From positions 25,370,001-25,434,000 of the forward strand of contig OX940863.1 of assembly GCA_954871525.1 (NCBI GenBank): a DNA stretch of 64,000 nucleotides, written 5' to 3'. The stretch is from Parietaria judaica. Lineage: Eukaryota > Streptophyta > Magnoliopsida > Rosales > Urticaceae. The position numbers and the translations under genes were made by a program. Below the pieces are notes generated by a model, which saw nothing but the letters and a program-made list of their open reading frames with translations, had not been told where the DNA came from and ran no database searches. Below, in pieces: positions 45,149-57,595 of the stretch. Position 1 is the stretch's first letter, and each line of letters starts with the position of its first letter.

Positions 45149-46953
45149 AGTGTTATAATTAATAATTAAAACCTTGCATTTGGTATATATAATATTAATA
45201 TTTATATATATATAAGTACACCTACCAAACTTATGAAAATAAGTCAAGAGTCTGGTTTGAATCAATTGCATATTTTAGCGTATGTGTCGTTTTACGAATG
45301 TCGCACATACTTCAGTATATAAATTCCTTACGCGTTACATGTTATTAATCTATATATATATATAAAAGCAAAATAACACCGGGCCTAAAAAACACCATTT
45401 TTTTACCCCATTCTATTTTCTCATTTTTTTGAATTTATTTAAAATAGAAAAAAAAAATTAAGTCGTCGGTCGTCGTGTTTCTTGGAAGCCACAAGGCGTC
45501 TCCTCGCTCTCAATCATTTGCACCTCTTTCATCATGCCTCTTCAAAGAGAAACATCTCCTCACTCTGATTGGCTTTAATAAAACAAAAACAATACAACTG
45601 TTCGTTCCAATGTTATATGAAACGGTTATGGTGGTTATTTCATTCGATACTTCTTCCTGATTTCCTCTTTCTCCCAAATCTCTCTACAGAGTACAGTACA
45701 GACGCTAGCGATGCGCGCGACTCTGGTTCCACCAACAAGTCGTCTTCTTATCTCATCTGCATCGACTCGACTCCGCTCTCGCCTCTTAAGTAAATCTCTC
45801 GGAATCGTATCATGGACTCTCGATGATTTCATCTCATCTGCATGGAGTTTCTGAATTCTATTGGCAAGGTTCGTTATTTATATATATATATATATATATA
45901 TTTTTAACAAGGGAGGTTGTTCTCTTATTCACGATGGCCTTTTTCTTTTACTCTCACGCGAACCCTCGTGCTGAATACTAAAGCATCGCAGAGCAACTTA
46001 GTCACCCAAATACATTTTGGCCGTGGACGGGAAGTAAGTCACTCCTTCCGTTTCATCGTTTTTTTTTTTCAATCTGCATGACCTTCAAACTTAGTGTATC
46101 ATCAATGCTTGGCCTTTTTTTCATCATGAATTTTTTGGAGTTGTCTTTTAGGTATTTTCATAAATTTCTCTGCAGTTTTATTTGGGCAGTTTAACTTTAA
46201 TTTCTGTAGTAGTAAAACTATATCTTTAGCATTCTAACTGTTTGAGGAAAGTCTTCAATGGAGATTTCAAACTCACCTCTAAAATCTTATTATATATATA
46301 TTCGTTTGTTTTTAGATCAAGAACTTTTAAGGTGTTTTTTTTTTCTATCTCTTGCTTATTTCACAAATTTTTTATTATTGGCTTCGTCGCCCGATTAGTT
46401 TCTTCTTTGAACCCCGACAATTTCTTATCTCCACTCTGATTTGAATTTTTCCTTTTAGAAAAAAAGGTGCAAGAGGAGAGAAAAAAAAAATTCTGCCTTT
46501 GCAGCTCCGTTGCTTGAATCTCGGGTACATTATTCGGGTACCAAGGACCTTTATTGATTAGACTCCCATCTCTGCAGTCCTTCTCACGAGTATAGGACTC
46601 TCGCTGGTTCCATTTCAGACTCTTAGTGGTTTCGTCTCCATCAATTTATTTAACATGAAGTTGTGGCCGAGAAAGATAAAAAATTAGTTTATCAAGCATT
46701 AATACTGATATTATATTTTTATTTTGTAAGCACCAATATTTAGGGCTACGCTAAACAAATTTCTAAGGTCCTTAAAATATTTAATTTTCTTTATATTTAA
46801 TTAAGGCCCTGAAATTTAGCGCCCGAAGTGCCAACCTTAGTCGCTTATCATTAGGACCAAATTTTCCATTGAAAATAGTTATATGCTTCTTAATTCTTAC
46901 TCAATAAAAACATGAAAAGTTTATTCCAATTAACGTCCATTATGCCGATTATT

Positions 46954-46954
46954 C

Positions 46955-46988
<34 letters not shown>
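46954..46988. repeat. (AAT)n microsatellite
   Basis: Pure trinucleotide run within Helitron 2. Confidence 0.95.
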
Positions 46989-46997
<9 letters not shown>

Positions 46998-47897
46998 GAG
47001 TTAATGACGGTGAAAATACTAAAGTTTGGTAAAAAAAACCAAACTTTGGTATTTTTAACCTGTAAATACAAATAATTACAGGTTTAAACAACACCGTCTT
47101 TTAACCCCATTCTTTTTTAGAATTATTTTTAAATAAAAAATGAAACTCGGTGGTCGTGACTCTCTGTTAATAAAGAAAATTGCCTCGCTTGCTGGTCGTG
47201 TCTTTTCTGAACTCCTTCGAATCGAAAGTGAGGTTATGTCTCCTCATTCTTCCAAAGCTGAACGGTTATTCTCCACGAATCGATTTCTTCTCTTGCATTC
47301 AGAACAACTGATGTCTCTTCTCTGTGTGATTCGATTTGAAGAATCGACGAAGCCCTCGCCTCTGACTCGACCAGCGACCCAACCCACGTTCATCTCTCTT
47401 TGTCACTCTTCGCCGCTGCTTCCATTCCATCTATCGGGTTTAACACAAGTTCTCTCTTTATCTCTCTGATTTGTTTTTTTTATTAAGTTTTGTACAAATG
47501 CATGGTCAGATTTGGGTCGCTTTAGGAGGTTAATGATCGGAATTTGCTTTGATTTGTTCTTGCCAGTTCGCTTTCGATTTGCTTTGATTGGAGCGTTTTC
47601 GTATCTCCGTTTCTGCTTCGCTTCGGACAAGAATGTCGGGGCCGTTGAAAATTTTCGCAAGTAAGTTATTTTATTATATATTGCCTGATGAGATTCATAG
47701 TTAAATAGCGGCTTAGTTTGCTCCGACAAATATTTAATACGTTTATGAAATGTCGAGGAATGTATGTGTAAGAAGAGTGAATTATGTTGAGAGCAGTCCT
47801 TTCCGAACCGAATTCTTATAATATTCTTTGGGCGTTTCTGTCAAATCAGTCACGGAAGAAGAAACAAAAGAATTTGTCTCAGAGAATTTACTAAAAG

Positions 47898-48014
47898 ATG
47901 AATTTCAACCAAGAGAGTGTTCAAGACACTTCAGCCAATGTCCCAGAAAAGCGAAAGCGTGGCCGTCCCAGGAAGTACCCAAAACTGAGTTCGGACGACT
48001 ACAGTGAAAGATGA
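47898..48014 (+). CDS. AT-hook mini-ORF in Helitron 2
   Basis: A 38-codon ORF with KRKRGRPRKYP, a canonical AT-hook (GRP core flanked by basic residues) that binds the minor groove of AT-rich DNA. It lies just before the MULE transposase fragment. It may be a captured exon rather than a functional gene; no splice partner is clear. Confidence 0.5.
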   Translation: MNFNQESVQDTSANVPEKRKRGRPRKYPKLSSDDYSER

Positions 48015-48043
48015 AAACTATGTCTGTTTTATAATAAAGATGA

Positions 48044-48680
48044 ATGTCTGTTTTATATATATATACAGAGGGTGGCCGTGACCTTGTTGGGTCGAGTCTA
48101 TGTCATGACGACATGTCGTGGTGGCATGAAAGCCAACACATCTTCTCGCTCGAAGACTCTGAAGAAGAGAGTGTTACTGACAATTCAGAGTTGGCTTCGT
48201 TGGATAGTGGAGATGAAGGGGGAGCACGAAGATATAGAGAGATTGAATATGTTCCCGGGTCAAACTTTCCGGAATTTAAGTTCAAGATGGGCATGAAGTT
48301 TGCCTCGGTTGAGGTGTTTAGAAAGGCATTGAAGGACTGTTTCATAGCAAATAACAAAGACATTAAGTTAATCAAGAATGATCAAGACCGTGTTCGTGCC
48401 ATGTGCCAAGGTAAAGGATGTAAGTGGTTGATCCTTGCTAGTAGGTTTGGGGATGACACTTTGGAATTTATAGTGCGTACTCTCAATGATAAACACACTT
48501 GTGGGATTGTCATAAATAATAGATTAGCAAGCTGCTTGGTTAGGTAATCATTTCTTCGATAATTTTAGAATAAATCCGGAAATGAGTTGCGATAATTTTA
48601 AAGAGTTGGTGCAACACTCCAAGTATGCTAAGGTGTCATATTGGACATTCTATAGGGCAAAATTGATTAAACTGAGTTCG
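48044..48680 (+). pseudogene. MuDR-type MULE transposase, N-terminal fragment
   Basis: From about 48230 the frame reads FKFKMGMKFASVEVFRKALK, then a DIKLIKNDQDRVRAMC and KGCKWLILASRFGDDTLEF segment and HTCG: the conserved plant MuDR N-terminal region with its C-x-C and H-x-C zinc ligands. The ORF stops at 48547. After a frame break, NPEMSCDNFKELVQHSKYAK continues the alignment towards the DDE domain, which is missing. It is a truncated, frameshifted fragment carried inside the Helitron. Confidence 0.82.
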
Positions 48681-51600
48681 CATGTTTCAAGCTCCAATGA
48701 AAGATGACGAGGAGACTAACAGTGAAGATCAAGCCCTTGACATCGAGCCTCTGCAAGCAGTTCTATTCATCGATCGCAAACCCGTCAAGGACGATACACG
48801 AACTAGCAAAATGACCCAACTTTTGGAGGTATTCAAAAAAAAAAATTCTTTATTTTGTTTAGTACATTACAAGGTAATTGAGAAAACTAACACTCTTTTA
48901 TAATTAAAAAGGTTTTGCAGGAACCACTGACCGAGTCTTTTAGGGCCGAAGGTTTTCACACTGAAGTTGAACGGAACCCGAGCTTGGCAATCTAGCATGG
49001 AGAAACCGAGCATGAATGATTCGAGTAATTTAAGTTCTTAGAGGTTATGTGATTTAGAGTAGTTAGAGAAGAAAATACAGTTTTGCACCTTATGTGTTAA
49101 GGATGATGATTAATCACATTGAAACGAAGTAGAGACTCATTATGCAGTTTATTTGCAGTGATTTTTTTTATTGATGAACCGGGTTTCTGCCTATGTATTT
49201 AAGTTAATCTTTTTTTTTTGTCGCCTTTATATAGAGTTTAACAGGTTTCTGTCAAATTTCAGCACCTGCGTTCGATAGAGTTTAACAGGTTTTATGCTCT
49301 ATTCTAATATTCTAGCATTTTTTTTTACTAAACTAAGTTTTGTTTGTGCATTTAGAACTTTATTTGTACTTTTAGTTTATTTTATAATATTCTTATGACT
49401 GAATAGTAGTAGAATAATTAACTAAAAAGTTCATAATGATCGACTAATATTTGTTCATTAATATCAGCATATTCCATTAAAAAAAACACTTAATCAAAAT
49501 CACATATCAAAACTCAAATATGTTGATATGCATATATGTTCTTCTCTCATTTGTTGATTGTATAAGAAAAAAATCAATTACTTTATCGTTTGTTTACATA
49601 TGGATATGATTCATGGCTTGTGAAACCACCATTCTATAAAAGCACGTGTTGTTTTTCCATCGGAATCACGACGGTATGATTTATCTTTACGAGACCTTTT
49701 AAAATCAAACTTTTTTCATGGTACCATTTTTTATTAGTTATTAAAATTGTAAGTTTCCGTGCTTACTATTTATGTGTTTATTTTTTTTAAAATGTTAATA
49801 TCAAGAATTCCGTTCACTTGAATGTGGAATGGCGCTAGATCGGAGTAAGTCAAACATTGAAACTTATATTATTTTATCATATTTTTTTATCTACACGATT
49901 AATTCAAGAAAAAACCAATCCAAGAAAATCGATATATATATATATATTCTATGTTTAGAAATATGTATATTATCTATTTAGAAATATATATATATATATA
50001 TTTATTGTATACATATATAACATATTAACATTTAATATTTTCCTATTTCTTGAATGATTTAAATTGAATAAAAGATTACCAAAAATATGAAAACTAATCT
50101 CCAGCCCAATAATCAACAATTTTTACCTCATTCTTTTTTCTCCTTTTTGAATTATTTTTAATAGAATAATATAAAAGTTGCAACACTTTGTAAATGTTGC
50201 AACTCTTTATTTTGGGTAGTTATTTTAGTGAAACATAAAAGTTGCAACTCTCTATTTTGAAAGTTACAATACTTCATGACATTTATAAAGTTGTTACCCA
50301 TCCTCCACCGATCTTGTTCGCAGACTCCTAATTGTCGATCTTATCCGCCCTGTACATGCTCTCACATTTTATAAGTAATATTTAAAACAATAGTTATTGT
50401 TCGTTTATAATTTCTTTGGTTCGTACATTTTTCATGTATACAACAATTTTTTAAGTCTCTAAAATGTCTTGAACTGTCTTTAAAAAGTTTATGTTTGATT
50501 AGTAATAAACATTGTTAATGTTTACCCATTGATTTTCTTTGTTTGCCAATTTTTTATTTAATTTTTGGTTCATGACTATAACGGAACGATTAAAGTAAAT
50601 TCAAGTTAGTAAATGAGGATTTTGTATAGCTTTTTTAGGGACGATTATTGATGTTCCCGGTTTTCAATATAATTTGTTTACAACTGCACGTGATGGAAAT
50701 TTGACCAATATAACATATGCAAGAATAGTTTTTTTATTTATTTTTTTATTTTTTATTTTATTTTATAAGTCAATTACTATCTTTATATGTCTAGAAAAAG
50801 GTCTCTTTTATTAGTTTTAAACATACTTAATGTTTACCCATTGATTTTCTTGGTATAGCATTTTGTTAATTATTGTTTGGTTCATGACTTCAGGAAGGAT
50901 TCATTCAACGGATACAAAACTAAACTTGGATAAAAAAAAGGTCTTCAAGTAAAATAATGTTAGTAAGTGGTTATTTTATGTAGCGTTTGTTTAGGACGGT
51001 TTTCGTTTGTTGGAGACAATTATTTATGTTATCATATTTTTGTTTTTACTAATAAGGTTTTCTAGGACATTGTAAGTGGTTATTTTGTATAGCGTTTGTT
51101 TAGGACGGTTTTCGTTCGTTGGAGGCAGTTATTTATGTTATAAGTTTTTATTTTTATTTTTACTAACATGGTTTGTAGGACATAGACAATTGAGTAAGTT
51201 TTTATTTATGTTATTTATGTTATAAGTTTTTATTTTTATTTTTTACTAACATTAGTTTTCTGTGTTTACAAGTAAATTCAAAATTTGTCCTTTACTATTG
51301 TTTATTGGCAAGCAAATAAGGTTGATAACTGATTATCATTTATAAATTTCATTTTCAGTAGATAGGGGACGAAATGAGTATATCTAATGTCATTTGTGTG
51401 TCTTTTGTGTTTATCCTAACAATAAGTTTTTATTTTACTATTTTTGTTTTAATTTTTCTGCATCTTTCTTTCAGAATGAATCATCCTTTCAATCTTGGTT
51501 TGGCGTTGAAGTTGGCATCATGCTGGCTATGGAGTTTCTACCAGAATAGTTTAGTACTTTGGTTTAAATTTACTCGGGAGCTCTTCTGAGCAAGTGTGAG

Positions 51601-54240
51601 TTTTTGTTTGTGTATAATCATTTTTAAGCTTGCATCGTCTTGGCGTTTGTAAGTTGGGCTCGATCTAGCGTTTGTTGTGTGTGATTATGTCAATTTCTTA
51701 ATTTTAGTTTTGACAATTGCAGTGAGAATTCTTCAAGCATAGAACAGTTGATCAATTTTGCTAAATTTTAGAGGAAAACTTGAGTCCACCAGGTACTTTG
51801 ATATAATCTCAATGCTTTTGGTTTTCCTTTGATGTAATGATTGAGATAATCATGAGTGTTTTGTTAAATCTTTTAGTTAAAATTTAATTGGATTTTAATT
51901 TAAAGGCATTTTAACAATTGCTTACTTCCTTATATATATATATATTCATTTTGTTTGCTTGGTTTTATTTTTTATTTATTTTTGTATTTTTTGTTCTTCG
52001 TACATGATTATGTGCTTTTCCAGGTTCCACAATAAAGGAAACGTCCTTGAGAAGACGTAAATTTACCTAAACATCCCCTTGAGTTGCTACAAAATACTAA
52101 GGCAACAATTGATGAATAATCTCTATTTGGGTACATTTGTTTGATGATTCGTAGCCGCATTGAAGCCAATATTACCTGGTTTTCAATCAATATTTATCGA
52201 TTTTCAACTAAGATTTTTAACGATGACGTCACCAGTTGCCAAAAAATTAGATTTTATATAGGATTTCAGTATGTTTCTTTTAGGTTAGGTTTATTGATTG
52301 ATTCATGAGAAATCGTTTCTCCATAGTTCAATAAGGTTATATCTTATTTTATGAGGCTTTTATTACTTTTTTTCAGCATCGGCAGTGGAAGTTGTTGCAA
52401 TTCGAGCAAAGACAATGCGTTGGGAACAAAGAGTGAAACTGTGTTTTTTATGAGATCTTTGATCTACAATGGCGGAGACGAGATGAGTATTCTTGGACAC
52501 CGATTAGTCAAGTCGCTGCACCTTATATATGATAGTAAGTCTATTCAGCAAACCCCGATCGTTTAACTTCATGTTTAATTTCTTCCCAAAACCATCTCTT
52601 GATTCTCTTCGACTGCATGACTCCGGATTTTCTATAATATCCACCGACAATGCGACTCCTCTGAAGCAAGAAAATTCCATATTCTCCATTCTCATCTCCG
52701 AGATGCATTATCCTACCGACGCTTAATGGCAATGCATGCGACTTTTCACATTGCACCAATGTAGTGATTTGTGAACGTTTGATTTTGGATTTGGTTCCTT
52801 TCATTTTTCTTTATTAGCGTGAAGAATGTTGGCACCTTATAGATTTTTTTTTATGTTTTCCTTCAATTTCGTAGAAAAACTTGAAAAAAAAAGATGCCGA
52901 CGATTACCATGAATCCTTCGTGATTCGAATACATCATGACCGATAAAATTAAGCATGTATGGTCTCTCTATTCATTGTTTATCTCCTATTCTGAATCTTA
53001 GGGTTTTTAGTTTGAAATATATGATATTGGGGTTTAATAGTTAAACTCTTTTACGAAATTATAATTCCGGTCGTGGATCATGTTCTTCATTGCTTTGTTG
53101 ACATGTTAGATTTTTATTAAATATTTTAAAAAATTTCTTAACTTTTAAATGCGTAGACATAGAAATCAAGTAATGTGTTCTCTTATTTTTTTACAAAAAT
53201 TTTTTATATCAAAAATATAAATTGCTTACATAGTAAAAAAGTTTCTAATGCAAGACTTATTCAATTTCACTTATTATTACGTAAATCTGTCTTTATGTTT
53301 TTAATCATATATAAATATAGTTTGTAATCGTAACATTTAATAACGTTTTAAAACGAGATCATTTTATTGCACCTGGCTTTAAAAGCTTAGATATTTTTAC
53401 CAATTCGGCAATATATTGATATTCCATTATAATAAATGATGAATGTTGAACATGGTTTTAATCTACATTGCTTCCATAAAAAATGATGAATTTTTTCATA
53501 TGTTTTTTTTTTTGAAGTTTGAGAATGGTGGATCAACAAGACATCAAGGACTTGCGAAAAAAAAAGTTCTGGCAATCGTTGATAATGCTCTGATGTTGAA
53601 TCAAAATAATTTAACGACTAATCCTACGGCAAAGTTCTGCTTTCAGGAAATTTATTATTACAATTTATTACATTTTTTTTTTTGTTTTTTTTTTTATATA
53701 AGGCATTTTGGATCTGTTTATATGCAAAATTGAAGTTAAAATTAAAAAGAGCTTATGCTATGATACTACCTTTTTTAAGCTGTTTTTTGTATGCAAATTT
53801 GTTAGAAGACATTATAATAGGACTAAAGATATATTGCAAAATATAATCAAATTACTAAATTTATTAATTATTTTTTACATCACCGCGCAGAGCGCGGTGT
53901 CGGTCCACTAGTATTCTTAAAGTCCAGTACTATATATATATATGTATATATACCTTTCCTCCAAGTAATCTGCTACAATTATTTCTCTTGTATAGTGAAC
54001 TAAACACACTACTTTCACTCATGATTTTATTGAAGAAAATTATTCTTATTAAGGTCTTAAAAACCCCGACTTATTAGGCATGCTTTCCATTTACCTTCCC
54101 GCAGTAAATGGTTTACTGAAAGGTTAAACTAAAACTGAAAAACAAAAACAAAAAAAACAAAAAAGAAAGAAGAAAGAAATAAAACATTAAGAACGGTTGA
54201 CTTTAGACTTATTAAATCAAGCTTTTCGTACCTTTAACCA

Positions 54241-54300
54241 GGCAGGGGCGAATCTCCTACAAGCCCAACATGGGCTGTAGTCCCCCCGCCAGAGCTTTAA
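54241..54300. mobile_element. hAT remnant
   Basis: CAGGCAGGGGCGAATCTCCT followed by GGGCTGTAGTCCCCCCGCC resembles the ends of common plant hAT elements. Too short to define. Confidence 0.3.
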
Positions 54301-54439
54301 CTCATATTAAGTATAATATAGGAAGTTTCAAGACTTAAAATAAAGTGTTATATATTTGATGAACTAAAATAAGTTCCGTAAGCATTACATATATATGAAG
54401 TTTCAAGACTTAAAATAAAGTGTAAGATATATATAAGGA

Positions 54440-54703
54440 AACTTCAATAAGTATGCCCGTTGGAGTAAGTGTTTTTGGAAAAGTACCCGAGTTTGATAAA
54501 TTACAAAATTATGCTCCAACACACTTTTAGTCTTTAAATCAAACACTTTTTAACACTTTAAATTATTCTCAAAAAACTGTTTATATTACATAAACACTTT
54601 TTGCCTTTACATAAACACTTTTGGGACATAGTTTTGTAATTTATCAAACTTGGGTACTTTTCCAAAAACACTTACTCCAACGGGCATACGTATTGAAGTT
54701 TAT
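54440..54703. mobile_element. MITE with about 80-bp inverted arms
   Basis: The left arm starting AACTTCAATAAGTATGCCCG and running through GTTGGAGTAAGTGTTTTTGG pairs with the right arm CCAAAAACACTTACTCCAAC running to GCATACGTATTGAAGTT. Non-coding; the superfamily is not clear. Confidence 0.8.
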
Positions 54704-54926
54704 ATATATGAAGTTTCATGACTTAAATCAAGACTTTTCATATTTAATATATAAGTCAAGTTCATGTACTCCATTTCTTTTAATAATACGTCACATTGAA
54801 ATTTAGCTCACATCAAATTCTAAAAAATAATATTTGCAAAAAGATATTTAATAACGTCTGTTTCAAAATGAAACAGTAACAAAAGAATAAGATAAGATAA
54901 CCATATCAAGTCTTCAAAACTACAAC

Positions 54927-55444
54927 CAAGGTTCAACTTGCCGAATTTGTCGATAAATCGCTTGCCGTTTTCGACGGATTTATCGTTTGCTTGCCGATTA
55001 ATCGATGGAAAACTAATAAACACTGTAGATTATCGTTACCAACACTTATCGAGGATTATCGATGGATTATCGACACTTATCGAGGATTATCGATGAAAAA
55101 TCACTAAAATATTTTTAAGAATATATTTACTAAGTATATAATGTTGATAAAACATTAAAATGCCAAAAATAAAATCATTTCATACTCAAACATAGGTAAA
55201 TAAAATATAGTCTCACTCTTACACATGTAAATACTCGAATAAAATCATCGAAAAGTGCAAAATTTCTTGAAAAGTACCATATTTTTGCTTTATTTTGGAA
55301 ATTTCCGGAACCCGTATTCCAAGATGTTTGCCGATTTTCGACAAAAATCATGGAAAAGTACTGGCATGGCCGTCTTGCCGATAACTACCGGCAAGACGGA
55401 TAATCGAAGATTATCGAAGATAATCGTGAAAAAGTCGAACCTTG
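54927..55444. mobile_element. Non-autonomous hAT element, 518 bp
   Basis: Starts CAAGGTTCAACTTGCCGAA, ends GAAAAAGTCGAACCTTG, with perfect 8-bp duplications ACTACAAC at 54919-54926 and 55445-55452. It is the best-preserved member of the family also seen at 34404-34885 and 42998-45148. Confidence 0.93.
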
Positions 55445-55452
55445 ACTACAAC

Positions 55453-57595
55453 TATTAGAAGAAGTGAGGAAATAGTTCGGGAAATTTGTTACAAGATTAT
55501 TTTAGTTATAACTATTTTATTTTTATTTTTATTAGGATTCAATGAACAACGTTAGAATTAATTGATCCTGTTGTTTCGAATTCAAAACTTTTGGGTTGAG
55601 CAATCAAGAAATTTTCCATTAAAAAAATTGTTTGATCAAGTTTTGACGAGATATTGAACGTAGCAGGGTTAAAGATCGATATCATCATGTGGTTTCAGTC
55701 ATTGAGCTTCAAGAATCTCAACGGAGAAAATGAGGAAGAAGAACATAGTGTGGAGCTTTTCGCAAAGGTGGACAATTGGATCAATGGTACCGTGCGCGGG
55801 AAGAATCAAAGAACAGTTGAAAATACCTAGCACCATTTTTATTAATGATATGAGAATGAAACGCACTCTGTTTAGGTGTTTATAATATAAAAAATTATAC
55901 GAAATACCATTTGGTTACAAATATTTTTAATAACTATCTTTTGTGTTTTTAAAATAAGTAGTTTTTTTTATAAAAAAAAAATTATACAGAATAAGTATTA
56001 TATAATCACCAATATTGTTTAATTACACAAATACTCCTCCGGATACGGTATGCACTCCATCATTTTACTTTTATTTGCTCAAGTTCATGCACTCGATCAT
56101 TTTAATTTATATTTTTTTTCCATAACTTTGAAAATTAAATTGGACAATTTATTTGAGAAACCATTTTGTTTTACACTTTTAATATCCATCGTGCAATTGC
56201 AAATGGATAAATATATTTTGGAAAAGTCCCTTGGGCTTTGCAAATTGCACAAGGAGTACTTGTTTGATACTTCAAATAAAAGCCCGTTTTACTTTTCCTT
56301 GGGCTCCCTTTACTTTATATGTGTATTTTCTAATTCTAAGTGAAATTATCGTGAAAAATTACCTAACTTGTATGTTATAAATTAAATAAGTTCTTATTGA
56401 AAAAAAAAATATATAAATAAAATGGGCTTTGATGACCCAAATAAAAGCACCTCATTTAATCCTATTTTATTTCAGACCATAGGTTTAAAAATAAAATTTT
56501 GAAAATTTTGTGCTCTATTATATTAGTAATTCGTCACAAATACGCATTATTTAAAATAAAAATAAATAAATCCGCCGAACTATTTATTTATTTCCCACTA
56601 CATAAAAGAAAATGGACACAAAACACACTCCAAAGACAGTCAGAAGAAGCTTCATTACAGTGGGCCCAGGCCTTTTGTTATTTAAAGACGTGGACATATC
56701 TTTCTGGGCCCACGTCGAGGCAACAAGACAAAAACACCCCTCACTTCTGAAGATAAGACTTTCGAAATTTCTTTAACGGACCAAAAAAATTAAAGTCACG
56801 GTCACCCAAACCGACTTCCATCTTTAGAACCGACTCACAGCCACCTCAGCCAATCATAATCGAGAACCCAACTTGTTCTACAATTGAAATTAATACATAT
56901 CCGGACACGAAATACTAAACGGTAATAATACTAGTTAAATAGTTTAAATTAAAGCGATGTGGAATGAAATTCGACTTTGGGTTAAAATATTAAAGCTATT
57001 GATTAAAGTAGATGTGTCCTATTTTTTTTTAGTTTCAAAGTAATGTAATGTATTATTCAATTATTTATTAATTTAAAAAAATTAATATATCTTTACCTGA
57101 TCGACGATGAGTTTAATTAGACGGTCTGACATAATTAACACGGTTAATATAGAGATCTTTGTCTCGTATCGCAAACATGATTAACAAATTTACTATTTTA
57201 ATATATGTATAAGTAAAATTGTATGGTCATCGATTTTTTTAAATACTCATATAATAAAATCGACAGTATAAGCAAAAAAATTTTTAAAAATTGCGAGCAT
57301 ATTTGTATTTTGTACAACTTTCAGTGTACCGGTAAAAATTGCACTGACAAGCGGTTTGCGGAAATTATAACGCGGAATAAAGCCAATGATCATTGTCTGT
57401 GACACAGTTATAGCGACAGTCAGTAATCCTATCAAAGCCCAGCGATGCGATAATAATCAATCACTCGTGCTGATGCGTTGAAGGAGACCTTGCTTTTCCC
57501 CCAAGCCAAATAAAAATAATTAAAAATATAGAAATATTCCCATTACATAAAGCCTTGAGGCGATAATCTCACCGTCAGTCAGTCACAGACAAGAG
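55453..57595. promoter_or_regulatory. Upstream region of the RCD1 gene
   Basis: About 2.1 kb without a recognised gene. The stretch at about 56580-56880 is less AT-rich and includes conserved-looking GGGCCCACG-type boxes (56659, 56696), plausible promoter elements. The ORFs within look accidental. Confidence 0.4.

Larger units (their letters stand above)
45349..53911 (+). mobile_element. Non-autonomous Helitron 2, 8.6 kb, with captured fragments
   Basis: 5' end A^TCTATATATATATATAAAAGC, 3' end CACCGCGC-AGA-GCGCGGTG hairpin, 11 bp, then CTAG^T. This is the full Helitron signature (TC start, 3' hairpin, CTAG end, A/T target). No Rep-helicase is seen. Interior contents: a 5' segment with ACACCA.TTTTTTACCCCATTC that recurs at 47085-47120 and 50110-50160, suggesting nested or duplicated Helitron parts; a MULE transposase fragment (48044-48680); an AT-hook ORF (47898-48014); and several exon-like pieces I cannot name (45475-45830, 47140-47470, 52540-52725). 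Confidence 0.8.

Noticed and set aside
56050..56750. Two plus-strand ORFs of 97 and 83 codons upstream of RCD1
   Set aside because: AT-driven open frames with no motif, signal or splice support.
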